Assembly (NCBI GenBank): GCA_905116865.2
Contig: CAJHNH020002669.1
Span: 416,001-480,000, forward strand
Reading direction: 5' to 3'
DNA length: 64,000 nt
Source: Candidula unifasciata
Lineage: Eukaryota; Mollusca; Gastropoda; Stylommatophora; Geomitridae
Below the pieces are notes generated by a model. That model was not told where the DNA came from, searched no databases, and worked only from the letters and a program-made list of their open reading frames with translations. Position numbers and translations under genes: made by a program. Below are positions 23,301 to 37,100 of the stretch, piece by piece; position 1 is the first letter of the stretch, and every line of letters starts with the position of its first letter.

Positions 23301-26300
23301 AATTCGATCGAGTTCTTTGTGCATAGTGCTGGCGATCTCCTGTCTATCACGCCCTCGTCGATAAATCAAAATGTCATCAGCAAATGACAAAGTCCTTCCC
23401 TTTCCATTCAACTGCTGCTCAGTGATCATCACCGTGTAAACGTTGAATAAGACTGGTGATAGCGGTGATCCCTGTGGCAAGCCTGGACATATCATTTGCG
23501 GTTCGGAGGACCAGCTACCACATCTTAGTACAATCTTTCTCTGGAACAGGACCGCAGCAATCCAGCGGATCAGAATAGGATTAACTTCTAGTTTAAGCAG
23601 TAATTGCATTAAATAATCGTATGGTACTTTATTGTAGGCATCTTCTAAGTCCAACACTGCCGCACATGTCTCTTCTTTAATCTGAAATCCCTCGTACACA
23701 TCGTAGGCGAAAACTGCAGCATTGAACCATGTCTCTTTATTTAACCTGTACCCTCCAAGTGTTGGTGGGAACTTATCATGTAGTTCCAAGTAGGTGGTCA
23801 ATCTTTGTGCGACAATTTTTTCCAAAAGTTTGCCAACAGTATTCTGCATCGAGATGATTCTGTAGCCGCAGATCTTTGAGTGGTCTTTATTAGGCTTTGG
23901 TAGTGGGAACAAATAACTATGGAGCCATTCCTCTTGTATCTGGCCACTCTGGATGCTGATATTGAATTCCTTTGCCACGCTTTTCAAATCAGCATTCGAC
24001 ATCATCAGCATGTCGTTGTATCGGATGCCGTCAGGGCCTGGAGCAGTGCTGCGCGATTTCTTGAGGCAAGTTCTTAAGGTATCTGCAGTGATTGTGAGAT
24101 CAGTGCCTAACACAGTGTTCTCGCACAGCATCGACAGTTTCATCTTAACCCCTATTCTTGTAGCTTCGTCTTTTTGGTCAGTTTGCTCCAAGTAGCGCGA
24201 CAGAAGGGTTTTTCCTTTATCAGCATCAGTTCTCTGCCATATCAGGTCTGTACCCTGAAAATCAGGGATACCCCTAGGTCGTGCGGCGCCGTGCATGCTC
24301 CGTTGAAGGCGCCAGAATGTCACAAGAGATCCCTCGGAGCAAACGCTCTTGCAGAATTTCGCTGTCTTAGCTTCCTTCGCAATTACCTTGAAAGCCACTG
24401 TCTGCTTGTTGACCTCATCTTTCAGACTGGTGAGTGTCGTGGTGAGTGTCTAGTTGTAGTAATGTGTTTGATAAGTTTACTGTCGTGGTGAGAGTCTAAT
24501 TGTAGTAATGTGTTTGATAAGTTTGCTGTCTTGGTGACACACTAGCTGTATTGTGTTTGATGAGTTTACTGTCATGATGAGACTCTAGCTGTAGTAATGT
24601 GTTTGATAAGTTTACTGTCATGGTGACATACTAGTTGTAATGTGTTTGATGAGTTTACTGTCATGGTGACATACTAGTTGTAATGTGTTTGATGAGTTTA
24701 CTGTCTTAGTGACACACTAGTTGTAATGTTTTTGACGAGTTTACTGTCTTGGTGACATACTAGTTGTAATGTGTTTGATGAGTTTACTGTCTTGGTGACA
24801 TACTAGTTGTAATGTTTTTGATGAGTTTACTGTCTTGGTGACATACTAGTTGTAATGTGTTTGATGAGTTTACTGTTTTGGTGACATACTAGTTGTAATG
24901 TTTTTGATTAGTTTATTGTCTTGGTGACATACTAGTTGTAATGTGTTTGATGAGTTTATTGTCTTGGTGACATACTAGTTGTAACGTTTTTGATGAGTTT
25001 ATTGTCTTGGTGACATACTAGTTGTAATGTGTTTGATGAGTTTAATGTCTTGGTGACATACTAGTTGTAATGTGTTTGAGAAGTTTAATGTCTTGGTGAC
25101 ATACTAGTTGTAATGTGTTTGAGAAGTTTAATGTCTTGGTGACATACTAGTTATAATGTGTTTGAGAAGTTTAATGTCTTGGTGACATACTAGTTGTAAT
25201 GTGTTTGAGAAGTTTAATGTCTTGGTGACATACTAGTTGTAATGTTTTTGATGAGTTTAATGTCTTGGTGACATACTAGTTGTAATGTGTTTGAGAAGTT
25301 TAATGTCTTGGTGACATACTAGTTGTAATGTGTTTGAGAAGTTTAATGTCTTGGTGACATACTAGTTGTAATGTTTCTGATGAGTTTAATGTCTTGGTGA
25401 CATACTAGTCGTAATGTTTTTGATGAGTTTACTGTCTTGGTGACACACTAGTTGTAATGTGTTTGATGAGTTTACTGTCTTGGTGACACACTAGTTGTAA
25501 TGTGTTTGATGAGTTTACTGTCTTGGTGACACTAGTTGTAATATGTTTGATGAGTTTACTGTCTTGGTGACACACTAGTTGTAACGTGTTTGATGAGTTT
25601 ACTGTCTTGGTGACATACTAGTTGTAATGTGTTTGATGAGTTAAATGATTCCAGTTTTTATCAATTTTTTACATTTTATTTAACAGTGTTAATATTTAAG
25701 TTTAAAAAAAAAATCTTTTTAAAAATTTTCTTATATGTGTATTATTCTTTACAGCATTTAAGATAGAAGAAATTTCTAAACGATACACACTAAATATTTT
25801 GTGGAGCCCAGCAGGAGGAAGTCATTTGGTGCTGGATAGAAATGGATAATTTGGCATGGACTTTGGATAAAATAATCACACTTATGATTTAAGAGAAACG
25901 TGAAAAGCGTCAAACAGATAGGGTCACGCTATCTACTTTATTGTAAAGAGACTTGTAATTATCGGGTTTTTATTTTAGGACTTTGTGACAGTCCGTCCGT
26001 GTTACAACTTTAATATGAGTGAGAATCTTTGTTTATGGTTTTCATTTCTGACGATGAGACTTCGGATACTTACATGTGTTTATATTTTGGACAATTTTTA
26101 GGATATGTATGTGTATATCTCGGAGCAAGAAGAGTTTACAGACTTCAAAAATGAGAATGCCCTGTTTTGGTTGGAGCCGGGCCTCATTTATGGGGACTGG
26201 ACTGGGGGACCAAATAGTGATGGTACATATGAGAAATCAGGTGTTATCACAGCTTCAGAGGTAAGGTGTTTCTGTGATTTATAAATATAAAAAGAATGAA

Positions 26301-28083
26301 TATTTTTTATAAAACAATTGAAACACAGTTTCTGCTTTCCTTCACCTTTAATGGTGTTTTGTATTCTAGATTATGGGGTGATTCTGTTATTGAATGTATA
26401 TTAAAGAATGAAAGTTAACAAACAAGCTAGACAGTTTCTTGAGGCCTCAGTAATGTGGTTTCACACAAGTGTACTTACAATTCTTTAGACAGCGAAATAA
26501 GTAGCCCAGATGTTTTGAATGAGTCTAGGGTCCAAAGAACACTTATTGCAAACATCAGGAGACGGTCATAAATTTGTGTTCATGTTATCAGAAGAGGATA
26601 ACTGGTACCTGTTGTGACCTCTGGAAAAAAAGGGAGACAACATGATATTCTTGACTGCCCATTGTTCCATTATGGAACATAAACTGATGCAAGTTGTAGA
26701 TTGCAGGTTGTGGAGAGCCATTTCATCCACACAGTCAGCAACAATATATATTGTGTGTTGTATATTTTGTACTTTTATGCTAGTGTGTACTAGTAGCCAC
26801 ATCCAAAGCAACAGTCTTGTGGAAATCCTTATTAGTGAACGCTCATTCATTGTACAAAATGCAGCATTTAACACTACCTATTTTTAGCTATCAACATGAT
26901 TTGAATGGTTTGAGGGAGGGGTTACCAAGAACAGTGTTCAGGTTTTGTGTGACCTATTTTCACCTGCTGTATGTATGGGTTGTGGGAATGGTCGTTGAGA
27001 GCGTTGGAGTTTTGAGTGACGTTTAATTAATTGAACAGTGGAGTGTTGATCGGTGCAGCAGAGCATATTTTGTGTGGAATAATTTGTGTTCAGTAAGTTG
27101 CTGATATCTGTGCAACAAGAGTTTCATCTGCCACTTGATGACAATCAGCAGTGTAGGCTGCACCTTGAAATAAAAGTGGTCAGTGGATGTGCTCAGTTGT
27201 GTGAGACTGGATCCATACAGGATAAAGCCCATACTCATCAAAACGCCATCTGGCGAGCTGGAAATGTTGAGAGTGTAAGAGGCAAATAGTGCAGTGGTAT
27301 TTCCAACTCTTGTTGGAAAGAAATGTGCAACAGTTTTCACACATTTCCATCTTCACCTGTCAAAACAGCAAATCCTCCAGAAATGAACTGTTATGTTGCA
27401 CACAAAGCGTTGCCTTTCCGTTGTTGCCAGTGAATTGTGCACCTGTGTCACATTGATCGTTATAACACCTGTTCAACCAGGTTGTGATGTATCAATTTTT
27501 TATTTTTAAATCCCGTTTGTAGGCTGTTCAGAACAACGGATCGCTATACATCCATGTCTACTTTGTGAAAGAAGGAAAGTCACCTGACCCAGCTGATAGA
27601 GCAGCAAAGACTTACTCAAAAAAGTATACAGCTCAGAGATCTAGAAGTAAGCCATTTTCTTGTGTTTTTATTAATTGCTGTTTCCAAATGTGAAATTTTG
27701 ACGTTTGAAGACTACTTCAATTAGTGTTTGGATGGTAAAATATTGTTTCTTTCTTTTTACTGTGGAGTGTTTTTTGTTTCTTCAGCTGTTATTTAGCCAC
27801 AGACAAGATGTATGAATACGGTTGTTTAAGTTTCTACTGGGATGACAGTTTCCTTGATATTTCATCTCTCTCTTTTTCTTCAACTCAAGGACTGAATAAA
27901 TTCAAAAAGAGGAAATTCCGCAAAACAGTAAACCTTCTTACAGGCCAGACAGACGTCCATCCTGACCTCATTCAGGTATTTGCTGATGTAACTCGTATAA
28001 TTCATGTATTTGTACAACTTGTGTGTGTGTGTACATGTCTGTATCATCGCCATGTGCCCTGCCAGAAAGTATAGACTGTCATG

Positions 28084-28130
<47 letters not shown>

Positions 28131-31100
28131 GCTTTCAAATCCAGCTGCAGCCCACGGCGGGTGTTGGAGGAATGTGTGGGCAGGCGGTTCCTTATCAGCT
28201 GTCCGTACAGCTCTTGTGGTTTATAACTGTGTGCAATGATGCGGGTTGACATCTCCCGACTTGACCTTTACATTGCAAACATGACACCCGTTATATTATC
28301 AGCTGTGGGGTTACTTTGGTACAGTTTACTGAACTCACTGTGGGTTGTCCTCTTGGTGTCCCAGTTATAACTTCTTTGGAGGTTGAACAGGGTATCAGGG
28401 ATTTATGCTGTAAAGTTAGAGATTTGGTCATCTTAAAATAATAGCCTGGAAAAGAAATGGGGGGGGGGGCACTGGGGTATTTATTCATCTGATTGTGTGC
28501 AGGGAGACATTGGACAACATTGTCTGCTTCTTCTTATATCTTACTGCTAATGCTGTCAAGTGTCACACAAAGGAGTTAGGTGTGATTTCCTGTCTTGTGC
28601 TAGTTGTGTAGCTTGTGTTAATGTCATTGCATTCCTCTAGTGTCTTTTTTACTCCCTCTACCCATTTATTTTCTTAGTCGGCCTCTTGACTTGTAGCCTG
28701 CTGTTCTTGTGTAGTGCACTCACTGCTGGCTGATTTTGTTATGTTCTGAGCAGATGACCAAACCATTCGAATCTTTGGTGTTCTATGAAGTCATTCAACT
28801 CCACTCTGCCTACTTTTGTTCTTAGTTCTTCATTGATGTCTGTCTCTCCTCTTTTTTTTTCCACAACAGTTTTTCTTAAACATCTCTTCACACATGTTGT
28901 AATTGGACAACATCATGGTGCTGGAAAGTTGTTTGGCAAGTGGGATAGAAGTAGACTGAGAGAAGTAATATTGGTTGGTCCATTGTCTTTCTTGGGGTAA
29001 TACCATAAATACGGCCTGCCTCGTAAGTTTCCGTACACAGGACAAATAAACATATCACCAACGCCATCACAGCATAACCCCAGCTGTGCTTCTACATGTT
29101 CTTCAGGAGTGGAGACACATCAACATGTGTCTGTAAAACAACAGGGTTTAAAAAAAATGTAATTGTGGAAACTTATGGGGCACCTGTAGAATTAACCCAG
29201 AACACAGACCTGTTTGAGCTATGGATGCTTGTGTTATCTAATAGGGCACATGATGATGATATGAGAAAATAAAGTAATGGGGTTTATATGTTTCCTATTT
29301 CAGAAAGAAAATGCTTCTACATTTGAAATCTTGTCCCACTGGCATCCAAACTTGACCATTAATCTACTGGATGACCATTCTCCTTGGGTCAGTGGCTCTG
29401 TCCCACAGCCACTTGATGAATGTAAGTATAAGTAGATATAGCCATAGAAATGAACTCTATATTATCAAAATGCAACCTTCCCCTGTAGATTTCTAGGTTA
29501 GTTGCATGTCCTTTACAGGATGTTGCAGAACCAACCCCAACAACCCCTGGCTGTTGTGTGGGTTTTTTTTAAGGCAAATTTACGTCCAGTAGTTTGCCAT
29601 TGTTTTCTGGGCGGTCGGCTTTCTTGATACCACTGTTGAAACCAGCGCATGGCCGGCAGCTGGGTTTGAACTCAGAATTACGAAGCCTTTGCATCGACTT
29701 AGCCACAGAGCCGACGCCATGTAGATTACCGAGCTCCATTTTGGAGAGAAAAAATAGGTCAGTGTCCCCAACAAGCATGTCGAGGCGACTAATCAGGGGT
29801 ATTTCCTTCAAAGTTGAAGTGCCTCTGCCTGAGAAGCACGGAATCAACAATCTGTATAGAGATTAGCAGAAAACTGATGTGCACACAAAGTGGACAGTTG
29901 GTGAACAAGAGTAATTGCAACCACAGTGGTGTAGTGTTTAGCAGGGTTACCTGACAAGACAGTGACATGGGCTCAAGTCTCCAGTAGAGACAGGTTTGTT
30001 TTTACTGCTGTGGGTCTGTTGCTTGGCACCCTTTTCGCAGCAGCGGGGCATTGGGCATGTGGTGCCAGACTCAGTGTTTTTCCAAATCTGCCAGCGGGAA
30101 CCATGGACTTTAGCGTCATGGCCACTGCCTTCTATTTCCCAGCGGGAGCCAAGAACTTCAGTAAAAGTTACAATTGAGAGAATTTACTTTATTGCCCCCT
30201 GGTGTGATCCCATATGACTCAGTCTCTCCCTGCTGAATGACTAGCACTTGCTAAGAGCCTTGGTGAAAACATGAATGGCGTAGCTCCAGCGGTGATCTCC
30301 CAGGGCTCTATTAAAAACAAAACTCTTGACCTGAACTGCGCGCCTGAAAAGAACCCACAACTTATAGTTCATAACACATTTTTGCATGTTATATCTTACA
30401 TTCAACACTTCAGATATCGAGTTCATACCTGCCTCCAACAAGTACTACCCTGTAATCTACTTCAACGACTACTGGAACCTCAACCAGGACTACACGCCCA
30501 TCAATGACACGACCAAGTAAGTGCTGATTCGTTGTAGTTTGAGGGACCCCTGATACATAAGTCTTTTACCTCGTAGCTGTGCTGATTCATTGTTGTTTAA
30601 GGGACCCCTGATACATAAGTCTTTTACCTCGTAGCTGTGCTGATTCGTTGTTGTTTAAGGGACCCCTGATACATAAGTCTTTTACCTCGTAGCTGTGCTG
30701 ATTCGTTGTTGTTTGAGGGACCACTAATATGTTAGTCATTTTCCTCATGGCCTTATGCGTCTGGCAGCGTCGTGTCTCAGAAACTGAAATACCCTGGCCA
30801 TGTTAAATACCCTGGCCATGTTAAATACCCCTGCGACTGGAAAGAACATTTTTAAGGCTAGTTCTGCAAGGAGAGGCAGGATTGAACCATTTTGAAGATT
30901 GACACAGGATTTTGAAGATACTTTGAACATACCAAAAGCATGATGCTGGGGAGCTGGTAAAGGGTTTAGAATCTTTTTAAGTGAGTCTTCGAAGTCCCCA
31001 TATATGTTCTGGGTTGGCGGGGTGGGGAAGCATAGACCCTCTGCCCCTGTAACAAGCGGCAACTAATTTGTTTTAAAAAAAAGTCTACTGAGTTGGCTGA

Positions 31101-34100
31101 AAAGCGCAGATATCGCAACATAGCTATGACCATAAAATACAGTGCTGAACACTCTGTTGTTAAGTCAAGCAGAGAATACAAATTAATTCTTTACAGGCTT
31201 TGCATGAGTTAATTGAGGACATATCTACATTGGGGAATCAGAAAAGGAATTTTGTGTGTGTAAATGATTGCATCCCAATCACTCTGTTGTTTCAGATTCT
31301 TGAACTTGTCCCTGACGTACAGCCCCATGTCATTGTTCAAATGGCAGCTGTATGCCGCCCAGGGGATGCGTAACAAATGGGTCAACATGCTGGGCTCAGA
31401 AGGAGGGGAGGAAGAAGAGGATCAAGATTCACTGAAGGTATCAAGCTGTGCACATCACTGTTTTTGTCAGAAATTAAGGCACACTTGTTGTTCTCAAAAT
31501 AGGCCCTATAATTAGGCTGCGTCTTATACAGTGAAAGTTAACCTATGCTTGCCGTTATTTTTCAACACTTGTTCTCAAAATAGGCCCTATAATTAGGCTG
31601 CGTCTTATACAGTGAAAGTTAACCTATGCTTGCCGTTATTTTTCAACACTTGTTGTTCTCAAAATAGGCCCTATAATTAGGCTGCGTCTTATACAGTGAA
31701 AGTTAACCTACGCTTGCCGTTATTTTTCAACACTTGTTGTTCTCAAAATAGGCCCTATAATTAGGCTGCGTCTTATACAGTGAAAGTTAACCTACGCTTA
31801 TCGTTATTTTTCATAGTTGCTAGCACTTTATTTTGTCATTTCCAAGATCTCATAATGCTCTGTGTTCGAGCGATAAAGATGCGACCTTTGAATGAGACAG
31901 AGAGGACAATACTAGTATCATGTGGGAAATGCATGGCTGTGGAACCCATAACTCTTTGTAGGTAGTAGTATTTCATCACATAATACTAAAAGTTGATTGC
32001 TTGTGGATCCCTGAATACTTATTGTAGGTATTTTAGTCAAATTTTCAAAATGCCCTCTACACCAATAAAACCAGCACAGTTAGATAGCTGTAAACAATCT
32101 CTACCTCATTTAGGCTTGTATGTCATTTCTGAGCTGAGATAATGCCTTATTGCATCACTATTTCTTTATGTTGCTTATCGCATCAGTCAATATTTTCAGC
32201 TCATATGTTACAGCTGCAGATCAGACTTGTTCTGTGCCGGTAGTTCATAAGACTGTCTACACAATCACAATTTCTGTATGGCAAAAGTTTGTTCTGGAAC
32301 ATTTCTTTCAGTTTTTGTGGAGAGCCTTATACATCGACAAGTACGGGACATAGCAGTTTGACTGTCTGTTGGAGATAATGCAAGCCAGAATGATATTGAC
32401 TAAATCATCACCGTTGAGTGTCAGTTGTCCATAAAAATATCTGTCTTGCTCAGATACCTCATACTTCTTGATTCTCTCAGTGGGCCCTCTATATTTTTAT
32501 TTTTTTAACTTTGTTTATTGACCTGAAATGATATAAAACCAGATAAAAAGTAGAGCCAGTCAGCTTCACAATAACACAAATGACAAATAAATATTGCAGC
32601 CAAAGAGCTTTCGTCAGCACACACAGATGACAAATGAATATTGCAGCCAAAGAGCTTTCGTCAGCACACACAGATGACAAACGAATATTGCAGCCAAAGA
32701 GCTTTCGTCAGCACACACAGATGACAAATGAATATTGCAGCCAAAGAGCTTTCGTCAGCACACACAGATGACAAACGAATATTGCAGCCAAAGAGCTTTC
32801 GTCAGCACACACAAATGACAAACGAATATTGCAGCCAAAGAGTTTTCGTCAGCACGCTCAGATGACAAACGAATATTGCAGCCAAAGAGCTTTCATCAGC
32901 ACACACACAGATGACAAACGAATATTGCAGCCAAAGAGTTTTCGTCAGCACGCTCAGATGACAAACGAATATTGCAGCCAAAGAGTTTTCGTCAGCACAC
33001 ACAGATGACAAATGAATATTGCAGCCAAAGAGCTTTCGTTAGCACACACAGATGACAAACGAACATTGCAGCCAAAGAGCTTTCGTTAGCACACACAGAT
33101 GACAAATGAATATTGCAGCCAAAGAGCTTTCGTTAGCACACACAGATGACAAATGAATATTGCAGCCAAAGAGCTTTCGTTAGCACACACAGATGACAAA
33201 CGAATATTGCAGCCAAAGAGCTTTCGTCAGCACACACAAATGACAAACGAATATTGCAGCCAAAGAGTTTTCGTCAGCACGCTCAGATGACAAACGAATA
33301 TTGCAGCCAAAGAGCTTTCATCAGCACACACACAGATGACAAACGAATATTGCAGCCAAAGAGTTTTCGTCAGCACGCTCAGATGACAAATGAATATTGC
33401 AGCCAAAGAGCTTTCGTTAGCACACACAGATGACAAACGAACATTGCAGCCAAAGAGCTTTCGTTAGCACACACAGATGACAAATGAATATTGCAGCCAA
33501 AGAGCTTTCGTTAGCACACACAGATGACAAATGAATATTGCAGCCAAAGAGCTTTCATTAGCACATGACATAAAGCTACAATCCTATAGGTGTGAACAAG
33601 AGTGTACACAAATCCCTTAACTCTGAGAGAAATCACATTTGAATGTTGAATAAAGAATGGACATCACAGCACTCAGGACACTCCCATAAGTGCTCAGTCC
33701 CCATCTTCAGCAGCAAGCGAAGAGTTCCAGTCCCGATGGTACCAGTGACGGTCTGATTGTAAATCCGTCTCATCCTTCCCTTGTATCTGTCTCATCCTTC
33801 CCTTGTATCTGTCTCATCCTTCCCTTGTATCTGTCTCACCCTTCCCTTGTATCTGTCTCACCCTTCCCTTGTATCTGTCTCATCCTTCCCTTGTATCTGT
33901 CTCATCCTTCCCTTGTATCTGTCTCACCCTTCCCTTGTATCTGTCTCATCCTTCCCTTGTATCTGTCTCATTCTTCCCTTGTATCTGTCTCATCCTTCCC
34001 TTGTATCTGTCTCATCCTTCCCTTGTATCTGTCTCATCCTTCCCTTGTATCCGTCTCACCCTTCCCTTGTATCCGTCTCACCCTTCCCTTGTATCCGTCT

Positions 34101-37100
34101 CACCCTTCCCTTGTATCTGTCTCACCCTTCCCTTGTATCTGTCTCACCCTTCCCTTGTATCTGTCTCACCCTTCCCTTGTATCTGTCTCACCCTTCCCTT
34201 GTATCTGTCTCATCCTTCCCTTGTATCTGTCTCATCCTTCCCTTGTATCTGTCTCATCCTTCCCTTGTATCTGTCTCATCCTTCCCTTGTATCTGTCTCA
34301 TCCTTCCCTTGTATCTGTCTCATCCTTCCCTTGTATCTGTCTCACCCTTCCCTTGTATCTGTCTCATCCTGCCCTTGTATCTGTCTCATCCTGCCCTTGT
34401 ATCTGTCTCACCCTTCCCTTGTATTTGTCTCACCCTTCCCTTGTATCCGTCTCACCCTTCCCTTGTATCTGTCTCACCCTTCCCTTGTATCTGTCTCATC
34501 CTTCCCTTGTATCTGTCTCACCCTTCCCTTGTATCTGTCTCACCCTTCCCTTGTATCTGTCTCACCCTTCCCTTGTATCTGTCTCACCCTTCCCTTGTAT
34601 CCGTCTCACCCTTCCCTTGTATCCGTCTCACCCTTCCCTTGTATCCGTCTCACCCTTCCCTTGTATCAGTCTCACCTTTCCCTTGTATCTGTCTCACCCT
34701 TCCCTTGTATCTGTCTCACCCTTCCCTTGTATCTGTCTCATCCTTCCCTTGTATCTGTCTCACCCTTCCCTTGTATCCGTCTCACCCTTCCCTTGTATCC
34801 GTCTCACCCTTCCCTTGTATCCGTCTCACCCTTCCCTTGTATCCGTCTCACCCTTCACTTGTATCTGTCTCACCCTTCCCTTGTATCTGTCTCACCCTTC
34901 CCTTGTATCTGTCTCATCCTTCCCTTGTATCTGTCTCACCCTTCCCTTGTATCTGTCTCATCCTTCCCTTGTATCCGTCTCACCCTTCCCTTGTATCCGT
35001 CTCACCCTTCCCTTGTATCCGTCTCACCCTTCCCTTGTATCTGTCTCATCCTTCCCTTGTATCTGTCTCACCCTTCCCTTGTATCTCTCACCCTTCCCTT
35101 GTATCCGTCTCACCTTTCCCTTGAGTGTTGGGAGTCGCTAACCCCATTGGTAACTCCTCACAGAGACATTCTCCTCAGACCGTAATGATCTATTTGTGCC
35201 TCCGCACTGTTCACTCGCTCCCAAAGGGTGCTCACAATATCTAACTTGTCATACATCAATTCACCACCAAGTGATGCAGAGCCAACCAGTCTATCTGCCT
35301 GCTCATTTCCCAACACACCAACATAACCTAGAGAAAATATCCAAAGGATGCTAACTACTCAGGATCTCTGAAGTGATGCTTGCCTCTTTGCACAAAAATC
35401 ACATATCTGTCCAGCCAGTAGAATGTCTAACCAGGGCCAGCTGAAAGTTTAAGATATTAGATAAAACTTTTGGATGTTCAGTCCCCTGGGTGAATTGACC
35501 TGAGACTGGGGGGCATTCTTTAGCTTCACAAGTGTTTCAGATGATATTTCTTATACATACGTTAAATATATCTTCACATGTTTTATGTATTTCTCGTACG
35601 TATGTTCGTGCGTATGTACATTCATACATACATACATACATTGACTATATCTTCGCAGATGTTTCAGATATTTCTCATGCATATATTGATCATATCTTGA
35701 CGTATGTTTCAGATGGCATTCCTAGAGACTAGTCCCTACCTGCTGGCAATGACAATTATAGTATCCATACTTCACAGCATCTTTGAGTTTCTGGCCTTTA
35801 AAAATGGTAAGGGTTTTATATTCTTGAATGAAACAGTGTGTGTGTGTGTGCGTGCGTCCTTTTCCCGGAACTGAGTTTTGCATGCACATTTATTTTCTGT
35901 ATTTGGCTTATTTGTTTGCAGGCTGTTGGTTCCTGGTCTTTCAGGTGGATGAACTTAACTTCAATGGAAACACACTAATTAGCAGCCACCTTTGACATGC
36001 TTGTTGGGAAGGGGAAGGCAGTGGGTCTATTTTGTGTTCCCTTAAAATGAAACCCATGAACCCATTATGTGGAAGACTGGGTCAGTGATTGGGAGGGTCA
36101 TGCAGTGAACATTTTACTAAGAAGAGAAATATCGCAGTCATCAGACATCTGAACATGACTGAAAGTGTGGACTTGACCTAGTTATATCCCAGTATTCTAT
36201 AACGGGTCTAGTTTGTTTAGAATGAGTGGAAAGGTGTTCTGCATGCCTGAAAATAATGGAGATATATTGAGATAGTTTGTTGTTTCCACACAGATATCCA
36301 GTTCTGGAAATCGAGGAAGTCTCTGGAAGGTCTGTCAGTGCGATCAGTCTTCTTCAACGTGATCCAGTCACTGATTGTTCTCTTATACATCATGGACAAT
36401 GAAACCAACACAGTGGTGAAGATCAGTGTGTTCATCGGACTCTGTATTGAGATTTGGAAGATCAACAAGGTTGTCAATGCTCAGGTTAGAGAAATGATCA
36501 AGGCTCTCTTTCTTCTGTCTCTGTTTTCTCCTCTGCTTCCATCCTCTTCTATTCCCTCTCAATGTTTGTCTTTCCCTCTCTTGTCTTTGTGTTTTAATTA
36601 TCCTTTTGTTATCTATGACTCTCTCTCTCTTTTTGACTTTTCTTTAGAAAAAAATTTAATTATTTTGTGTGGATAATTGACTTCTAACAATTTTATTTGA
36701 CAGTCATCTGAATGTTTTTATGCATATAACTTTCCAGTATTTTGAATAATCAATTTGGGCCACTCTAATAATACATATACACTGTGTCCATAAAGACATG
36801 GTGCACCTTTGACCAGTCACAGGAAAGCAGCAAAAGAAGATAAGAGTGTGAAATCTGCACCAAGTAAAAGGAAAACTCCAAGTTTCCTAGTATCATATGC
36901 AAGCGTGTGAGCACACAGGTGATGGTGCAACACCACAAACTTTTTTGTTAACTAGACATCTTTAACCGTGTGTGGGAAGAACTTGAAAATTGTTTAGATG
37001 TGTGAAGGGCAACAAATGGAAGCCACACCAAACTGCACTGGAAAGGTACGAAGCATGGAGAGTTTTCCTTTCATTTAATGAAGGTTTCTTATATCTGTCT

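Larger units (their letters stand above)
21848..24434 (-). mobile_element. I-superfamily non-LTR retrotransposon, 5'-truncated, antisense in CLPTM1 intron 2
   Basis: The element reads right to left and ends in a microsatellite tail (AACT repeats on the - strand, TTAG repeats at 21846-21872). It is flanked by 13-bp direct repeats TGTCGTGGTGAGT at 21835-21847 and 24435-24447, the target-site duplication. No endonuclease domain is present. An RT followed by RNase H points to the I/Nimb/Ingi group; the exact clade is an inference. Confidence 0.9.

Noticed and set aside
26566..26874. 102-codon - strand frame
   Set aside because: Antisense within intron 3, no motif or codon bias.
33690..35185. Three overlapping reading frames of 447-483 codons rich in SHPSLVSVS
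   Set aside because: They are the three frames of one 22-bp stop-free repeat, inside a retroelement remnant and an intron.
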